Position numbers and translations under genes: made by a program | The notes under the pieces: model-generated | What the model was told of the DNA's origin: nothing | Database searches by the model: none | The model's input: only the letters and a program-made list of their open reading frames with translations | Shown here: in pieces, positions 35,377 to 45,082 of the stretch | Position numbering within the stretch: position 1 is the first letter of the stretch | Layout of the letters: every line of letters starts with the position of its first letter | NCBI GenBank assembly: GCA_013359255.1 | Contig: JABWCF010000003.1 | Span: 239,246-303,245, forward strand | Length of the DNA: 64,000 nucleotides | Reading direction: 5' to 3' | From: Flavobacteriales bacterium | GTDB taxonomy: Bacteria > Bacteroidota > Bacteroidia > Flavobacteriales_E > Vicingaceae

Positions 35377-36795
35377 CTAAAACTGAAAATAAATAAATTC
35401 AGCCTCCGGCCCTCTGAAATAAATAGAGGAGAAGACACAAAAGCTCACTGTAAAAACTTCAACCCAATTTATTTTCGAAATATTTTTAACTCTTTCTGAT
35501 TTGCATTTTAAATAATACGTTAATTCGGATAAAATTCCCATGCATAAAAAAAGTATTGCGGCAGCATATACGCTAAATATACCCGATTCAGTTGTAAATA
35601 AAAAAAGTGTGCCTATTATGTGTATCGCCTGTTGTACATCGTTTGCTCTAAAAAAAACCCAAGCTAATAAAACTTGAAATAAAACGAATACAAACATTAA
35701 TAAGTCGCTTATCCGGTTTTTCGGAAATGTTTTTACCCCATTAAAAATTCTTTCTAAACTTAAAAAAAAGGCATGTACCATTCCCCAAATAATAAATGTA
35801 AAGGACGCTCCGTGCCATAAACCTGAAATTATCATTGTAATCCACATGTTTTTGTGGGCGTTTATTTTTCCATTTTTAGAACCTCCTAAAGGAATGTAAA
35901 CATAATCTCGAAACCATGTAGAGAGAGAAATATGCCAGCGACTCCAAAAATCTTTCATTGAGGAAGCTAAATAGGGATGATTGAAATTCATTTTGAAATG
36001 ATATCCCATCCATTTTGCTATTCCTCTTGCAATAAGACTGTATCCACTAAAGTCGAAATAAATTTGAAAGGCAAAACATAACATCGTTATCCACCAAAAT
36101 TCGGAAGAATCGAATGATGCTTTTCCTGAAAAAGCATCATTTACAATAGTAGATAAATTGTCGGCAATGGCAGTTTTTTGAAAAAATCCGTAGGCCACTA
36201 GTTTTGTTCCGTGCCAAATTTGTATTGCATTTGCTTTTCTTTCTTGTAACAACTGCCCCAGTATATCTTTTGCACGAATAATAGGGCCTGCTACTAATTG
36301 CGGAAACATAGAGAGATAAGCAAAGAAGTGAAAAATGTTTTTAACCGGAGAAAGTCGGTTTCTGTAAATATCTATGGTATAACTCATAGACTGGAATGTG
36401 TAGAAACTAATGCCCACCGGAACAATGAGGGCAAATTCAGGAATCTGTTCCTGCAGATTTGTGTGTATTCCTGCTGCAAAAAAACCACGGTCTACTATCG
36501 ATGCAAAAAAACTGCTGTATTTAAAAATAGCCAATGAGCCAATGTTTCCGAGTAATGAGAGTATAAAAAAATGTTTTCTATAGTTCGGAAAATTTACGAT
36601 GGCTTTTCCTGCAAAGAAATCTATCAGTCCACTGCCTATAATGAGAAAAAGGAAGCGCCAATCCCACCAACCATAAAATATAAATGAGGCAATCGTAATA
36701 TAAATCCACCTGCTTTTATCTTTTTTATTTGCGAGTTTCCAAAAAGAAAAAAATAAAAATATAAAGAGGAGAAAAACAAAAGAGTTAAATATCAT
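35377..36795 (-). CDS. MBOAT-family O-acyltransferase (AlgI/DltB-like)
   Basis: 472-residue protein with about eleven membrane segments. The AlgI/DltB signature is present: DFWSRWHISLSTWFRDYVYIPLGGS and the catalytic His in GLWHGASFTFIIWG. It is likely to pass acetyl groups to the extracytoplasmic SGNH-like partner encoded next for polysaccharide acetylation. The gene begins 27 bases beyond the nrdJ terminator, so it has an independent transcript with the SGNH gene. Confidence 0.93.
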   Translation of the reverse strand: MIFNSFVFLLFIFLFFSFWKLANKKDKSRWIYITIASFIFYGWWDWRFLFLIIGSGLIDFFAGKAIVNFPNYRKHFFILSLLGNIGSLAIFKYSSFFASIVDRGFFAAGIHTNLQEQIPEFALIVPVGISFYTFQSMSYTIDIYRNRLSPVKNIFHFFAYLSMFPQLVAGPIIRAKDILGQLLQERKANAIQIWHGTKLVAYGFFQKTAIADNLSTIVNDAFSGKASFDSSEFWWITMLCFAFQIYFDFSGYSLIARGIAKWMGYHFKMNFNHPYLASSMKDFWSRWHISLSTWFRDYVYIPLGGSKNGKINAHKNMWITMIISGLWHGASFTFIIWGMVHAFFLSLERIFNGVKTFPKNRISDLLMFVFVLFQVLLAWVFFRANDVQQAIHIIGTLFLFTTESGIFSVYAAAILFLCMGILSELTYYLKCKSERVKNISKINWVEVFTVSFCVFSSIYFRGPEAEFIYFQF

Positions 36796-36822
36796 CTAGC
36801 GTGTAAACTCAGTACTTTAAAG

Positions 36823-36862
36823 AAAACCTCACTTATTTTGCATTTAAAATAAGTGAGGTTTT
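36823..36862 (-). terminator. Terminator of the ribonucleotide reductase gene
   Basis: AAAACCTCACTTATTTT and AAAATAAGTGAGGTTTT form a perfect 17-pair stem with a six-base loop. It lies immediately after the stop of nrdJ on the minus strand and between it and the MBOAT gene. Confidence 0.92.
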
Positions 36863-36865
36863 ATG

Positions 36866-39478
36866 CTAACCGCATTTAGAGTGGCCGCAACTTTTACAGT
36901 TTAAACAACCTTCTTCATACACTAAGGATTCGTCTCCGCAACTTGGACATACATTATCTGAGGGTATGGTGCCATTTGGAATAAATTTTTTAAGTGCTCT
37001 AACTACACCGTTTTTCCATGTGTTTAACAAGTCATCACTAAGCTGTAAGTCGGAAACCATATCAACTACATATTCTATGGGCATTCCGTGGCGTAATACA
37101 CCCGATATTAAGCGGGCATAGTTCCAGTATTCTTTGTTAAATGTTCTGGAAAGTCCTTCTATAGTGGTTTTGTATCCACTTTTATCGGTATATTGAAAAT
37201 CGTAGCGGGATTTACCATCGCCATTTTTACTTTTTATTACCCATCCTTTATCTACTTTAGAAAGTATGGCAAATGATTCTTCTGCTTTTCCGGTAAAAAT
37301 TTCGTAGGGCCTCTCGTTTAATAAACCCACAACAGCAATCCAGTCTTCTTCGTTATTTTTAAATTTTATAATCTCGGCATCTAAAACCTGCGGGCGTTTT
37401 GGTGCATTTGTTTCAGTAAATATATTTTGTTTTTCTTTCTTTTTATCGCTATCGGAAACTAATACTCCGGAGCGAGATCCATCTCTGTAAACGGTAATGC
37501 CTTTGCAACCGCTTTTCCAAGCAGTAAGGTAAATTTCGCTTATTAATTCTTCGGTTACATCGTTGGGCACATTTACGGTAACACTAATGGAATGGTCTAC
37601 CCATTTTTGTATGGCTCCCTGCATTTTTACTTTTGCTACCCAGTCTACGTCATTTGCTGTTGCTTTGTAGAAGGGCGATTTAGCAACAATTTTTTGCAGT
37701 TTGGCATCGTCCATCTTTTCAACTTCTTCTACATTGTATCCGTTAATTTTTAACCATTCGGTAAACTTGTGATGAAATACGTGGTATTCTTCCCACGAAT
37801 CTCCAATCTCATCAACAAAAGAAACTTTTGCATTTTTATCGTTCGGGTTTACTTTTTTTCTTCTTTTATAAGCGGGTAAAAACACAGGCTCTATTCCGGA
37901 GGTAGTCTGGGTCATAATACTTGTTGTGCCCGTGGGGGCAATGGTAAGCATGGCAATGTTTCTTCTGCCTACTTTTGTCATCTCTTTATAAAGGGCTTCG
38001 TCTTCTTTTTTAATGCGTTGAATAAATGGATTTTTTTCTTCGCGTATCGCATCATAAATACGAAATGTTCCTCTGTCTTTTGCCAGCTGTACCGAACTCC
38101 TAAAACATTCTATGGCCAATGTTTTATGTACTTGTACAGAGAAATCGAGAGCCTCATCGGTTCCATATCGCATTCCAAGTGCGGCAAACATATCGCCTTC
38201 GGCTGTTATTCCAACACCGGTTCTTCTTCCGTCAAGGCATTTTGTTTTTATTTTTTTCCACAATTCAGATTCTACTCTTTTGGTTTCCATCGATTCGGGA
38301 TCGGACTCTATTTTGTGGATAATCTTATCTATTTTTTCTATTTCTAAGTCTACAATATCGTCCATAATCCTTAATGCTAATCCGGAATGCTTTTTAAACA
38401 AATCGAAATTAAACTTCGCTTGCTTAGTAAAAGGATTTTCTACATAACTATATAAGTTTACTGCTAACAACCGACAGCTATCGTACGGGCAAAGTGGAAT
38501 TTCTCCGCAAGGGTTGGTAGATACTGTTCTGAAACCTAAGTCCGAATAACAATCGGGTATAGATTCGCGGATTACAGTATCCCAAAAAAGCACTCCGGGT
38601 TCTGCCGATTTCCACGCATTATGTATGATTTTATTCCAAATTTTTTGGGCATCGGCCTCTACTTCAATTTTTGGTTTTTCTGTATTAATGGGAAATTGTT
38701 GTTTATAGGGAGCATTTTGTACCACCGCATTCATAAACTCATCATCTATTTTTACCGAAACATTGGCCCCTGTTACTTTAGTGCCATCCATCTTAGCATC
38801 AATAAATCCTTCGGCATCGGGGTGTTTTATCGAGATGGAAAGCATTAGTGCTCCTCTTCTTCCATCTTGAGCTACCTCGCGGGTAGAATTGGAATAACGC
38901 TCCATAAAAGGCACCACTCCGGTTGACGTGAGAGCACTGTTTAGTACGGGAGTCCCTTTAGGACGAATGTGGGAAAGATCGTGCCCCACTCCTCCTCTTC
39001 TTTTCATCAGCTGTACTTGTTCTTCATCTATTTTCATTACGGCACCATACGAATCGGAAGGACCATCATTTCCTATTACGAAGCAATTCGATAGAGAGGC
39101 GATTTGATAATCGTTTCCTATACCTGTCATGGGGCCACCTTGTGGTACAATGTATTTAAAATCTTTTAGTACGTCATAAATTTCCTGCAGGGAAAGGGGG
39201 CTTTCGTATTTTTCTTCTATTCGTGCCACTTCTTTTGCAATTCTCCAATGCATTTCATCGGGATTTTTTTCGAAGAAATTTCCATAAGAATCTTTTAATG
39301 CATATTTGTTTAACCAAACATTTGCAGCTAGCTCATCACCCTTAAAATAAGCAATAGAACTTTCGAGTACCTCTTCGTAGGTGTAAGAGTTAGATTTCGT
39401 TTCAGAATTTTGCTTCTTTTTATTTGATTTCACTTCTTCTTGATTTGCTGTTTCTGCTTGATTAATAAGTTGTTCCAT
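36866..39478 (-). CDS. nrdJ: Adenosylcobalamin-dependent (class II) ribonucleotide reductase
   Basis: 870 residues. It makes deoxyribonucleotides using a B12-derived radical, with or without oxygen, which suits an organism that also respires nitrate. The catalytic region includes STNPCGEIPL with the active-site cysteine, NLYSYV and APTGTTSIM. The C-terminal end is a cysteine-rich zinc-ribbon typical of the long NrdJ type (CPSCGDESLVYEEGCLNCKSCG). The start at 39478 (MEQLINQAE) is preferred over the track start 39586, whose extra 36 residues look like translated leader. I saw no cobalamin riboswitch B12 box or clear NrdR boxes in the 255 bases upstream. Confidence 0.93.
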   Translation of the reverse strand: MEQLINQAETANQEEVKSNKKKQNSETKSNSYTYEEVLESSIAYFKGDELAANVWLNKYALKDSYGNFFEKNPDEMHWRIAKEVARIEEKYESPLSLQEIYDVLKDFKYIVPQGGPMTGIGNDYQIASLSNCFVIGNDGPSDSYGAVMKIDEEQVQLMKRRGGVGHDLSHIRPKGTPVLNSALTSTGVVPFMERYSNSTREVAQDGRRGALMLSISIKHPDAEGFIDAKMDGTKVTGANVSVKIDDEFMNAVVQNAPYKQQFPINTEKPKIEVEADAQKIWNKIIHNAWKSAEPGVLFWDTVIRESIPDCYSDLGFRTVSTNPCGEIPLCPYDSCRLLAVNLYSYVENPFTKQAKFNFDLFKKHSGLALRIMDDIVDLEIEKIDKIIHKIESDPESMETKRVESELWKKIKTKCLDGRRTGVGITAEGDMFAALGMRYGTDEALDFSVQVHKTLAIECFRSSVQLAKDRGTFRIYDAIREEKNPFIQRIKKEDEALYKEMTKVGRRNIAMLTIAPTGTTSIMTQTTSGIEPVFLPAYKRRKKVNPNDKNAKVSFVDEIGDSWEEYHVFHHKFTEWLKINGYNVEEVEKMDDAKLQKIVAKSPFYKATANDVDWVAKVKMQGAIQKWVDHSISVTVNVPNDVTEELISEIYLTAWKSGCKGITVYRDGSRSGVLVSDSDKKKEKQNIFTETNAPKRPQVLDAEIIKFKNNEEDWIAVVGLLNERPYEIFTGKAEESFAILSKVDKGWVIKSKNGDGKSRYDFQYTDKSGYKTTIEGLSRTFNKEYWNYARLISGVLRHGMPIEYVVDMVSDLQLSDDLLNTWKNGVVRALKKFIPNGTIPSDNVCPSCGDESLVYEEGCLNCKSCGHSKCG

Positions 39479-39733
39479 ATAGATCGTTGAATGTTTTGTA
39501 AAGTTTTTTGGAGTGCATTTTTGACCACCGCAAGATAGAAAGACTATACTTTTAGTTTTTTTCTTGCCGATATATTTTATCAACAAAATTTATCTTACAA
39601 ATTGATTTTGGTTTTATAAAAAAATTTTATAAAATAGGGCCGCACTTTTATTTAAATAAATTGTAAAAATTTATTTGTGCAGAAAGCCAAAAGTTTGAAA
39701 ATCTTATAAAAATAAGGATGTACAAGACATTAT

Positions 39734-40918
39734 TTACACCAAATGTACCTCCACAATTTCTCCTTTTTTTACTTCGTTTTTTCCGGCAGGTAAATAGATT
39801 AATGCATTAGATGTAGCAAAAGTTTGCAGCATATGTGAACCCTGTTTGCCTAATAAACAAACTCTACCCTTTTTTAAAAAAGCTTTTAAAAAGTGCCCAC
39901 GGCTATCTTTTACATGTATCGCTTCTTCGCTTGTTGCATATACAATCGGAAAAGGGCAATCATTTTGCCCCTCTATTTTTGCCAGCAAAGGAATTACGTA
40001 CTGGTACAAACAAACTAATGCGGCTGCAGGATTTCCGGGTAAGCCGAAAACAAAGGTATTTCCTCTTTTGCCAAAAAACACCGGTTTTCCTGGCTTTTGA
40101 TTTACCTTGTAAAATATTTCTTCTACCCCTAACTCTTTAAAAGCCCTTCCTGTAAAATCGTAATCGCCCACCGAGATACCTCCCGATACAATAACTATTT
40201 CATTACTTTCGAATAATGTTCTCAATGTTTTTACAAGTAGGGTATAGTTATCATCGGCTTTCAATACATTCTGTACATGATAAGAGAATTTTTTAAGTGC
40301 GTTTTCGATGGCGGCAGAATTCGATTCATAAATCTGTCCGTGCTTTAGTTCATCTCCTGGTTGCACCAATTCTGTTCCTGTTACCAATATTCCTATCGTT
40401 GGTTTTTCAGATACTTTTACAGAAAGTATCCCTTGCGAAAGAAGAACTGCTATACTTGCCGGATTTAATTTTAACCCTTTGGGTAAAAGAATTTCTCCTT
40501 TTTTTATTTCATCGCCAATGGGCCTTATGTTTTGCTCTTCTCTTAATGGAAACTCCCGAATAATAATACCCTCATCGGTAGTTTGTGTTTTTTCTTGCAT
40601 TACCACTGCATTGGCATTTTCGGGAATTGGAGCTCCCGTAAAAATACGAATACCGGTTCCTCTTTCGAGAGTGAGGTATTGAGTGTTTCCCGCAGCAGCC
40701 TCATTTCTTACCGGAAGAAATGTATTTACTTCTTTTACATCATCAAAACAAACCGCATATCCATCTACTGCTGATTGGGGAAAGGGAGGTAAATCCATAA
40801 CAGCATAAATGTTTTCGCTGAGTACATAATCTAATGCTTCTTTAACGGCAAGGGATTTCGATGTAATATTAACTTGCTGTTTTTGTATTAGTTCCTTGGC
40901 TTTTTCAATAGTTATCAT
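39734..40918 (-). CDS. moeA: Molybdopterin molybdenumtransferase MoeA
   Basis: 394 residues. It inserts molybdate into adenylylated molybdopterin to complete the cofactor required by NarG. MoeA landmarks are visible in order: ALDYVLSENIYAVMDLPPFPQSAVDGYAV, RIFTGAPIPENANAVVMQE, IGDEIKKGEILLPKG, GILVTGTELV, IVSGGISVGDYDF, GKPVFFGKRG and FGLPGNPAAALVCLYQYV. It stands alone, about 30 kb from moaCB/moaE, and is divergent from the MORN-repeat gene. Confidence 0.95.
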   Translation of the reverse strand: MITIEKAKELIQKQQVNITSKSLAVKEALDYVLSENIYAVMDLPPFPQSAVDGYAVCFDDVKEVNTFLPVRNEAAAGNTQYLTLERGTGIRIFTGAPIPENANAVVMQEKTQTTDEGIIIREFPLREEQNIRPIGDEIKKGEILLPKGLKLNPASIAVLLSQGILSVKVSEKPTIGILVTGTELVQPGDELKHGQIYESNSAAIENALKKFSYHVQNVLKADDNYTLLVKTLRTLFESNEIVIVSGGISVGDYDFTGRAFKELGVEEIFYKVNQKPGKPVFFGKRGNTFVFGLPGNPAAALVCLYQYVIPLLAKIEGQNDCPFPIVYATSEEAIHVKDSRGHFLKAFLKKGRVCLLGKQGSHMLQTFATSNALIYLPAGKNEVKKGEIVEVHLV

Positions 40919-40973
40919 GGTACAAATGTTGGTAATTATTCTGAAACAAAAAATTTCACTCTTTGTGTAAAAA

Positions 40974-40981
40974 TAATTTTG
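40974..40981 (+). promoter_or_regulatory. -7 element (TAATTTTG) for the MORN-repeat gene
   Basis: Exact TAnnTTTG match ending 13 bases before the ATG at 40994. The TTG at 40979 used by the ORF track lies within this element, so it cannot be the start. Confidence 0.5.
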
Positions 40982-40993
40982 CGCTCAAATTTT

Positions 40994-42706
40994 ATGATAA
41001 AAAAATTATTCATATCCATTTTTTTAGTGGTTTTTTCTGCGGCTCTTTTTGCACAACAAGTAGAAACCTACTATTGGAAAAACGAAAAGAAAAAAGCCGA
41101 AGGTAAAATTGCTGACGGGCTAGAAGATGGTATATGGAAATTTTGGAACGAAAACGGAATACTTATTCAGCAAATAACCTACAAAGAAGGCTTATACAAT
41201 GGAGAGTATACTTATTTCTGGGAGAACGGAAAAATTCGGGAATATGGAAATTTTAGCAGAAACCGCAAACATGGTATGTTTATCGCTTATTATGAGAACG
41301 GAAACCCACAACAAAAAGGAAAATACAACATTGGGTATAGGGATAGTACTTGGGCCAGTTTTTTCGAAAACGGAAAACCTCAACTAGAAGTTGCTTATAA
41401 AAACGATACGCTGCAGGGAACCTCCACCGAATGGCACGAAAACGGAAATATTAAATCAATTTCTAAATACGAAAATGGAGTTTCTTTCCTAATCAGTTAT
41501 TTCGATGCACAAAACAATCCCTTGGTTGAAAATGGAAAAGGTCGTGTTATTGAAACGCATAAAAACGGGCTGAAAAAAATAGACGGTACCTACGAAAAAG
41601 GGAAAAAGGAAGGAAAATGGAAAACATGGTTCGAAAATGGAAAAACCGATTACGAAGGCTTTTACGAAAATGATGTAATGCATGGAAAATGGATTTACTA
41701 TTTTAATAATGGTCAAAAAAGATTAGAAGGGAGATTAGATAAAGGACAGAAAGAAGGTTTATGGACATACTGGAATGAAAACGGCAACATAATTAAAGAA
41801 TTACATTTTACAAACGGCAAAGAAAATGGTCCATGCAAAGAATGGTTCTCTAATGGAAAACCTAGTACGGAAGGCCATTATATTAATGGAAGTAAAAACG
41901 GACGATGGGTTTATTTTCTGCCTAATGGAAACAAAGATTTTGAAGGCGAATTTAAAGAAGGGTTACGCCACGGAAAATGGCTATTTTATTACCACGATAT
42001 AGGAAGCAAAGAATACGGAGGCTTTTACAAAGAAGAACTACGAGACAGCCTTTGGACATACTGGTACAAAAGCGGACTGAAATGGAAAGAAGGAATGTAC
42101 AAAAATGGAAAACGCGAGGGAGAATGGCTTACTTGGTCGGATAAAGGCATATTAGTAAAACAAGGAAGTTTTATAAATGGACAGGAAGAAGGCTTATGGA
42201 AAGCGTGGTACGATGACGGCAAACCTATGCAAGAAGGCTTTTACAAACAAGGGATTATGGATGGTGAATGGAAAGCATGGTACCCTAACGGCAATATCAA
42301 TTACATTGGCTTTTATATTAAAGGAGTAAAAGACGATTCGTGGAAATATTATTTCGAAAATGGATTGGATAAATTATTTGAAAACTATACCAATGGTACG
42401 TTAAACGGAGCATATATTTCATACTTCGAAAACGGAAAAAAAGATTCGGAAGGCACTTACCTTAACGGAAAACAGCACGCCTGGTGGATTTACTACTACG
42501 ATACAGGAAATAAATTACGAGAAGCCACCTATGTAAATGGAAGGCAAGACGGTAAAATTACCTCATGGTATCCTTGGGGAAGTATTCAAAGCGAATTAAA
42601 TTATAAAAATGGTGTGCCTCATGGCAAATGGATATACTTTGGGAAAAAACCAACCGACCCGGTTACAGAAATGTATTTTAAAAACGGAGTAAAAGTTGAA
42701 AAGTAA
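40994..42706 (+). CDS. Large secreted MORN/YwqK-type repeat protein
   Basis: 570 residues with a signal peptide (MIKKLFISIFLVVFSAALFAQQ). It is then built almost entirely of more than twenty ~23-residue repeats of the form xxGxWxxYxxNGKxxxEGxYxxGxxxG. Each repeat contributes a beta hairpin, so the whole should form a long ribbon. Such repeats occur in Bacteroidota proteins often mislabelled as YwqK antitoxins; no toxin gene is near. No T9SS tail or lipobox is seen, so it is probably periplasmic. The function is unknown. The start at 40994 follows a TAATTTTG -7 element and opens with the signal peptide. Confidence 0.85.
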   Translation: MIKKLFISIFLVVFSAALFAQQVETYYWKNEKKKAEGKIADGLEDGIWKFWNENGILIQQITYKEGLYNGEYTYFWENGKIREYGNFSRNRKHGMFIAYYENGNPQQKGKYNIGYRDSTWASFFENGKPQLEVAYKNDTLQGTSTEWHENGNIKSISKYENGVSFLISYFDAQNNPLVENGKGRVIETHKNGLKKIDGTYEKGKKEGKWKTWFENGKTDYEGFYENDVMHGKWIYYFNNGQKRLEGRLDKGQKEGLWTYWNENGNIIKELHFTNGKENGPCKEWFSNGKPSTEGHYINGSKNGRWVYFLPNGNKDFEGEFKEGLRHGKWLFYYHDIGSKEYGGFYKEELRDSLWTYWYKSGLKWKEGMYKNGKREGEWLTWSDKGILVKQGSFINGQEEGLWKAWYDDGKPMQEGFYKQGIMDGEWKAWYPNGNINYIGFYIKGVKDDSWKYYFENGLDKLFENYTNGTLNGAYISYFENGKKDSEGTYLNGKQHAWWIYYYDTGNKLREATYVNGRQDGKITSWYPWGSIQSELNYKNGVPHGKWIYFGKKPTDPVTEMYFKNGVKVEK

Positions 42707-42784
42707 ATTTCCTAATAAATTTACCCTTTGATTCAGCAATATTACAGCAACTATATCCCCAAACTGTAACAAGCATTTTAAATA

Positions 42785-45073
42785 CTATTTTTCATTACCC
42801 GTTAACTGGACATTCGGCTTGTTTTTATGGTAGCCGAGATAGCTTATCTTATAAGCATAATCGGGAGCCAAAGCATAAAGAGTAATGGGTAATTTTAGTC
42901 GGCCTCTTCTATTCGTAGGCATAACCAGTGTATGGCTGAACATATTCTCTGGCAAAACCCCTTGTGTATGATAAAAATCGATCTGATACCAATGCTTAAG
43001 AGTTGAACTTGTTGTTTTTTTTAACCCTTCTATCAAGAATGTTTCATTCAGCACATCACTTACATCATTTTGGTAGTAGTCTATATATTCCGGTTTATTG
43101 TAATTAAATGTACCTGAAACCAGTAAATGTCCATCTTCACAAATACATGAATAATCTGAAGTATTTGCAACCATTTTTTGTATACAATTTGAAGTATTAA
43201 ATAAATTGCGCCATCGATAGGTTGCATTATGTACCCAGCCAAGAACACTCTCTTTTTGATTAGAAAGTAAATAATAGTTTTCTATTTTCATTTTATCAAT
43301 ACTGCCATCTTTCCACTTGTTAGGTTTATATGAATACCCTTCCAAATTTTCTGTTGAGAGAAAGTTTTTTAAATATTGAAAATACTGTTCATGCCCAGTT
43401 TTAAATATTCCCCTATCCCACCACCAATGCATACCACTGCTCATATTGCCCATCATAAAAGTAGCCCATACATTATTTTTAAATTCATAGGGTTCGCAGC
43501 AATAAATTAAATTGGTAGGATCATCGCTAAAACCTATTTCTTCGCAGATAACAGGTTTGTTAAAATATTTCCATAATTTATCGGTTTGTTCAAAACGGTC
43601 TTCATAATTGGTATATTTACGTTCATCGTGGTATTGGTGAAAACCTACTAAATCTACAACGTGGTTAAAATCATAACTAGTTTTTTTGGGTAATTCATAC
43701 AATTCTTTCAGTCTGCTTGGAGATTTTCCTTGTGTAAAAGTGATGGTAAAAAATAAATTAGGGTTATGCCTTTTTGTAGTAAATGCCATTTGGGCAAGCC
43801 AATCTCGTATTGAGGTTTGTTCTGTCGATTTTAATGGTTTATCAAATATATCTCCTCTCCCTTCGCTTTCCGGAATAAAAAGATCTAATTCCGAATATTC
43901 ATATACCGACATATTAGAGCTATATCCCCAACGAGCCATGATGTAACGCAGACAGTGTTTTTGCCATTTTATTACCTCCTGATGAGTAAAAAAATCTATT
44001 CTTTGTGTAAGATGAAATGCTTTTTTATAGGGGTTCTCCACCCAACTTACATGATCCCATTCAGGACCATCTTTAAGAACTTCTACATGATGCCTGAACA
44101 ACATAAAATAAATATCCTTTTCTTCAGCTAATTCAATCAGTTCATCAAACATCTGCATGTGTTTCATGCGTGGTGTATAGTTGTTGAACTCTATCCAATC
44201 GGGTAACGCATTTTGTGCTCCCAATTCCAGTCGCAAAAAATTACCTCCATTATTTGCAAAGTTTTGTATCCATGTTTTGTGTTGTGCCAACTCGGTGGAT
44301 GTCCAATTATCGTCATAGGTAGAATGGGTAATATTCATTCCTATTCCTTTAAACGTGGTTTTGTTTTCTTTGAAGTAAAGGTAGCGATCTCTTTCATCAC
44401 CATAGTTTCCTTTCACAAGGTAGCCGTTGTGATTAGAGGGCACGCAAACAAATGTAATTACATAATTCCCATTAATGGTTTCATTGGGCATTACCACACT
44501 TACGCTCAGTTTCCAAGTACCTAACTCATCGGGTGCAAATCTAAAGCGAAAGGAAAAATCGGTATTCTGTTTTGTGTATGTTCCGCCAAGATTTTCGTAA
44601 GGTTCATAGTAAAATGCCGGCTTTATGTATTGTTGGTTAGAGGGAGATTGTAATGTAATTCTTACGTCTAACAAATCGGGGTCATAAGGGTTTAGCTGAT
44701 TTTCCGGGTGAATTCCTTTTAAAAAATCATCTACTTTTTTCTGTATGAGTTCAGGTAATTTAAACCCTAATTCCATTTTTTGATATTTCCCAACCAAGCA
44801 GGGTGTGGCATTTGGCACAAACCAAGCTGCATCAATGGTAGGTTCATCAATATTCGCAGGAATATGTTTTACCGAGTCGGGCTGCATTTGTGAATTTAAA
44901 TTCGATTGTTTAATTAAATTCAAGCATGAAATAGGTTTCGGGGTTACCTGTTGTGCAGTAACTGAAAAATATGGAATCGCAAGGTATATCAGTAAAATAA
45001 ATGTATTACTCCTTATTCCTTTACCCTCACGAAATTCGGAATATTGTTTTTTATATTTTTTCGAATTTGGCAT
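42785..45073 (-). CDS. Secreted DUF5060-type glycoside-hydrolase-like protein
   Basis: 762 residues. A hydrophobic segment near residue 30 (TFILLIYLAIPYFSVTAQQ) looks like a signal peptide. A beta-sandwich of the DUF5060 type follows (FRFAPDELGTWKLSVSV, HNGYLVKGN). A TIM-barrel resembling clan GH-A glycosidases comes next: VYEYSELD may hold the acid/base Glu and KPVICEEIGF the nucleophile. The C-terminal ~200 residues are probably beta domains. Its substrate is unknown. It lies ten bases after a DMT-family exporter gene on the same strand; there is no SusC/SusD pair nearby. Confidence 0.78.
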   Translation of the reverse strand: MPNSKKYKKQYSEFREGKGIRSNTFILLIYLAIPYFSVTAQQVTPKPISCLNLIKQSNLNSQMQPDSVKHIPANIDEPTIDAAWFVPNATPCLVGKYQKMELGFKLPELIQKKVDDFLKGIHPENQLNPYDPDLLDVRITLQSPSNQQYIKPAFYYEPYENLGGTYTKQNTDFSFRFRFAPDELGTWKLSVSVVMPNETINGNYVITFVCVPSNHNGYLVKGNYGDERDRYLYFKENKTTFKGIGMNITHSTYDDNWTSTELAQHKTWIQNFANNGGNFLRLELGAQNALPDWIEFNNYTPRMKHMQMFDELIELAEEKDIYFMLFRHHVEVLKDGPEWDHVSWVENPYKKAFHLTQRIDFFTHQEVIKWQKHCLRYIMARWGYSSNMSVYEYSELDLFIPESEGRGDIFDKPLKSTEQTSIRDWLAQMAFTTKRHNPNLFFTITFTQGKSPSRLKELYELPKKTSYDFNHVVDLVGFHQYHDERKYTNYEDRFEQTDKLWKYFNKPVICEEIGFSDDPTNLIYCCEPYEFKNNVWATFMMGNMSSGMHWWWDRGIFKTGHEQYFQYLKNFLSTENLEGYSYKPNKWKDGSIDKMKIENYYLLSNQKESVLGWVHNATYRWRNLFNTSNCIQKMVANTSDYSCICEDGHLLVSGTFNYNKPEYIDYYQNDVSDVLNETFLIEGLKKTTSSTLKHWYQIDFYHTQGVLPENMFSHTLVMPTNRRGRLKLPITLYALAPDYAYKISYLGYHKNKPNVQLTGNEK

Positions 45074-45082
45074 AAAAACGAG

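Noticed and set aside
39479-39733. Possible cobalamin riboswitch before the B12-dependent ribonucleotide reductase
   Set aside because: No B12-box-like sequence or multi-stem pattern is visible; the region is AT-rich with only short palindromes. A covariance-model search would settle it.
40994-42706. Direct DNA repeats that could be mistaken for a CRISPR array
   Set aside because: They follow the reading frame, vary in sequence, and encode MORN-type protein repeats with no unique spacers.
42742-42769. TTACAG...CTGTAA inverted repeat between convergent genes
   Set aside because: Six-base stem with a 16-base loop and no T run; not convincing as a terminator.
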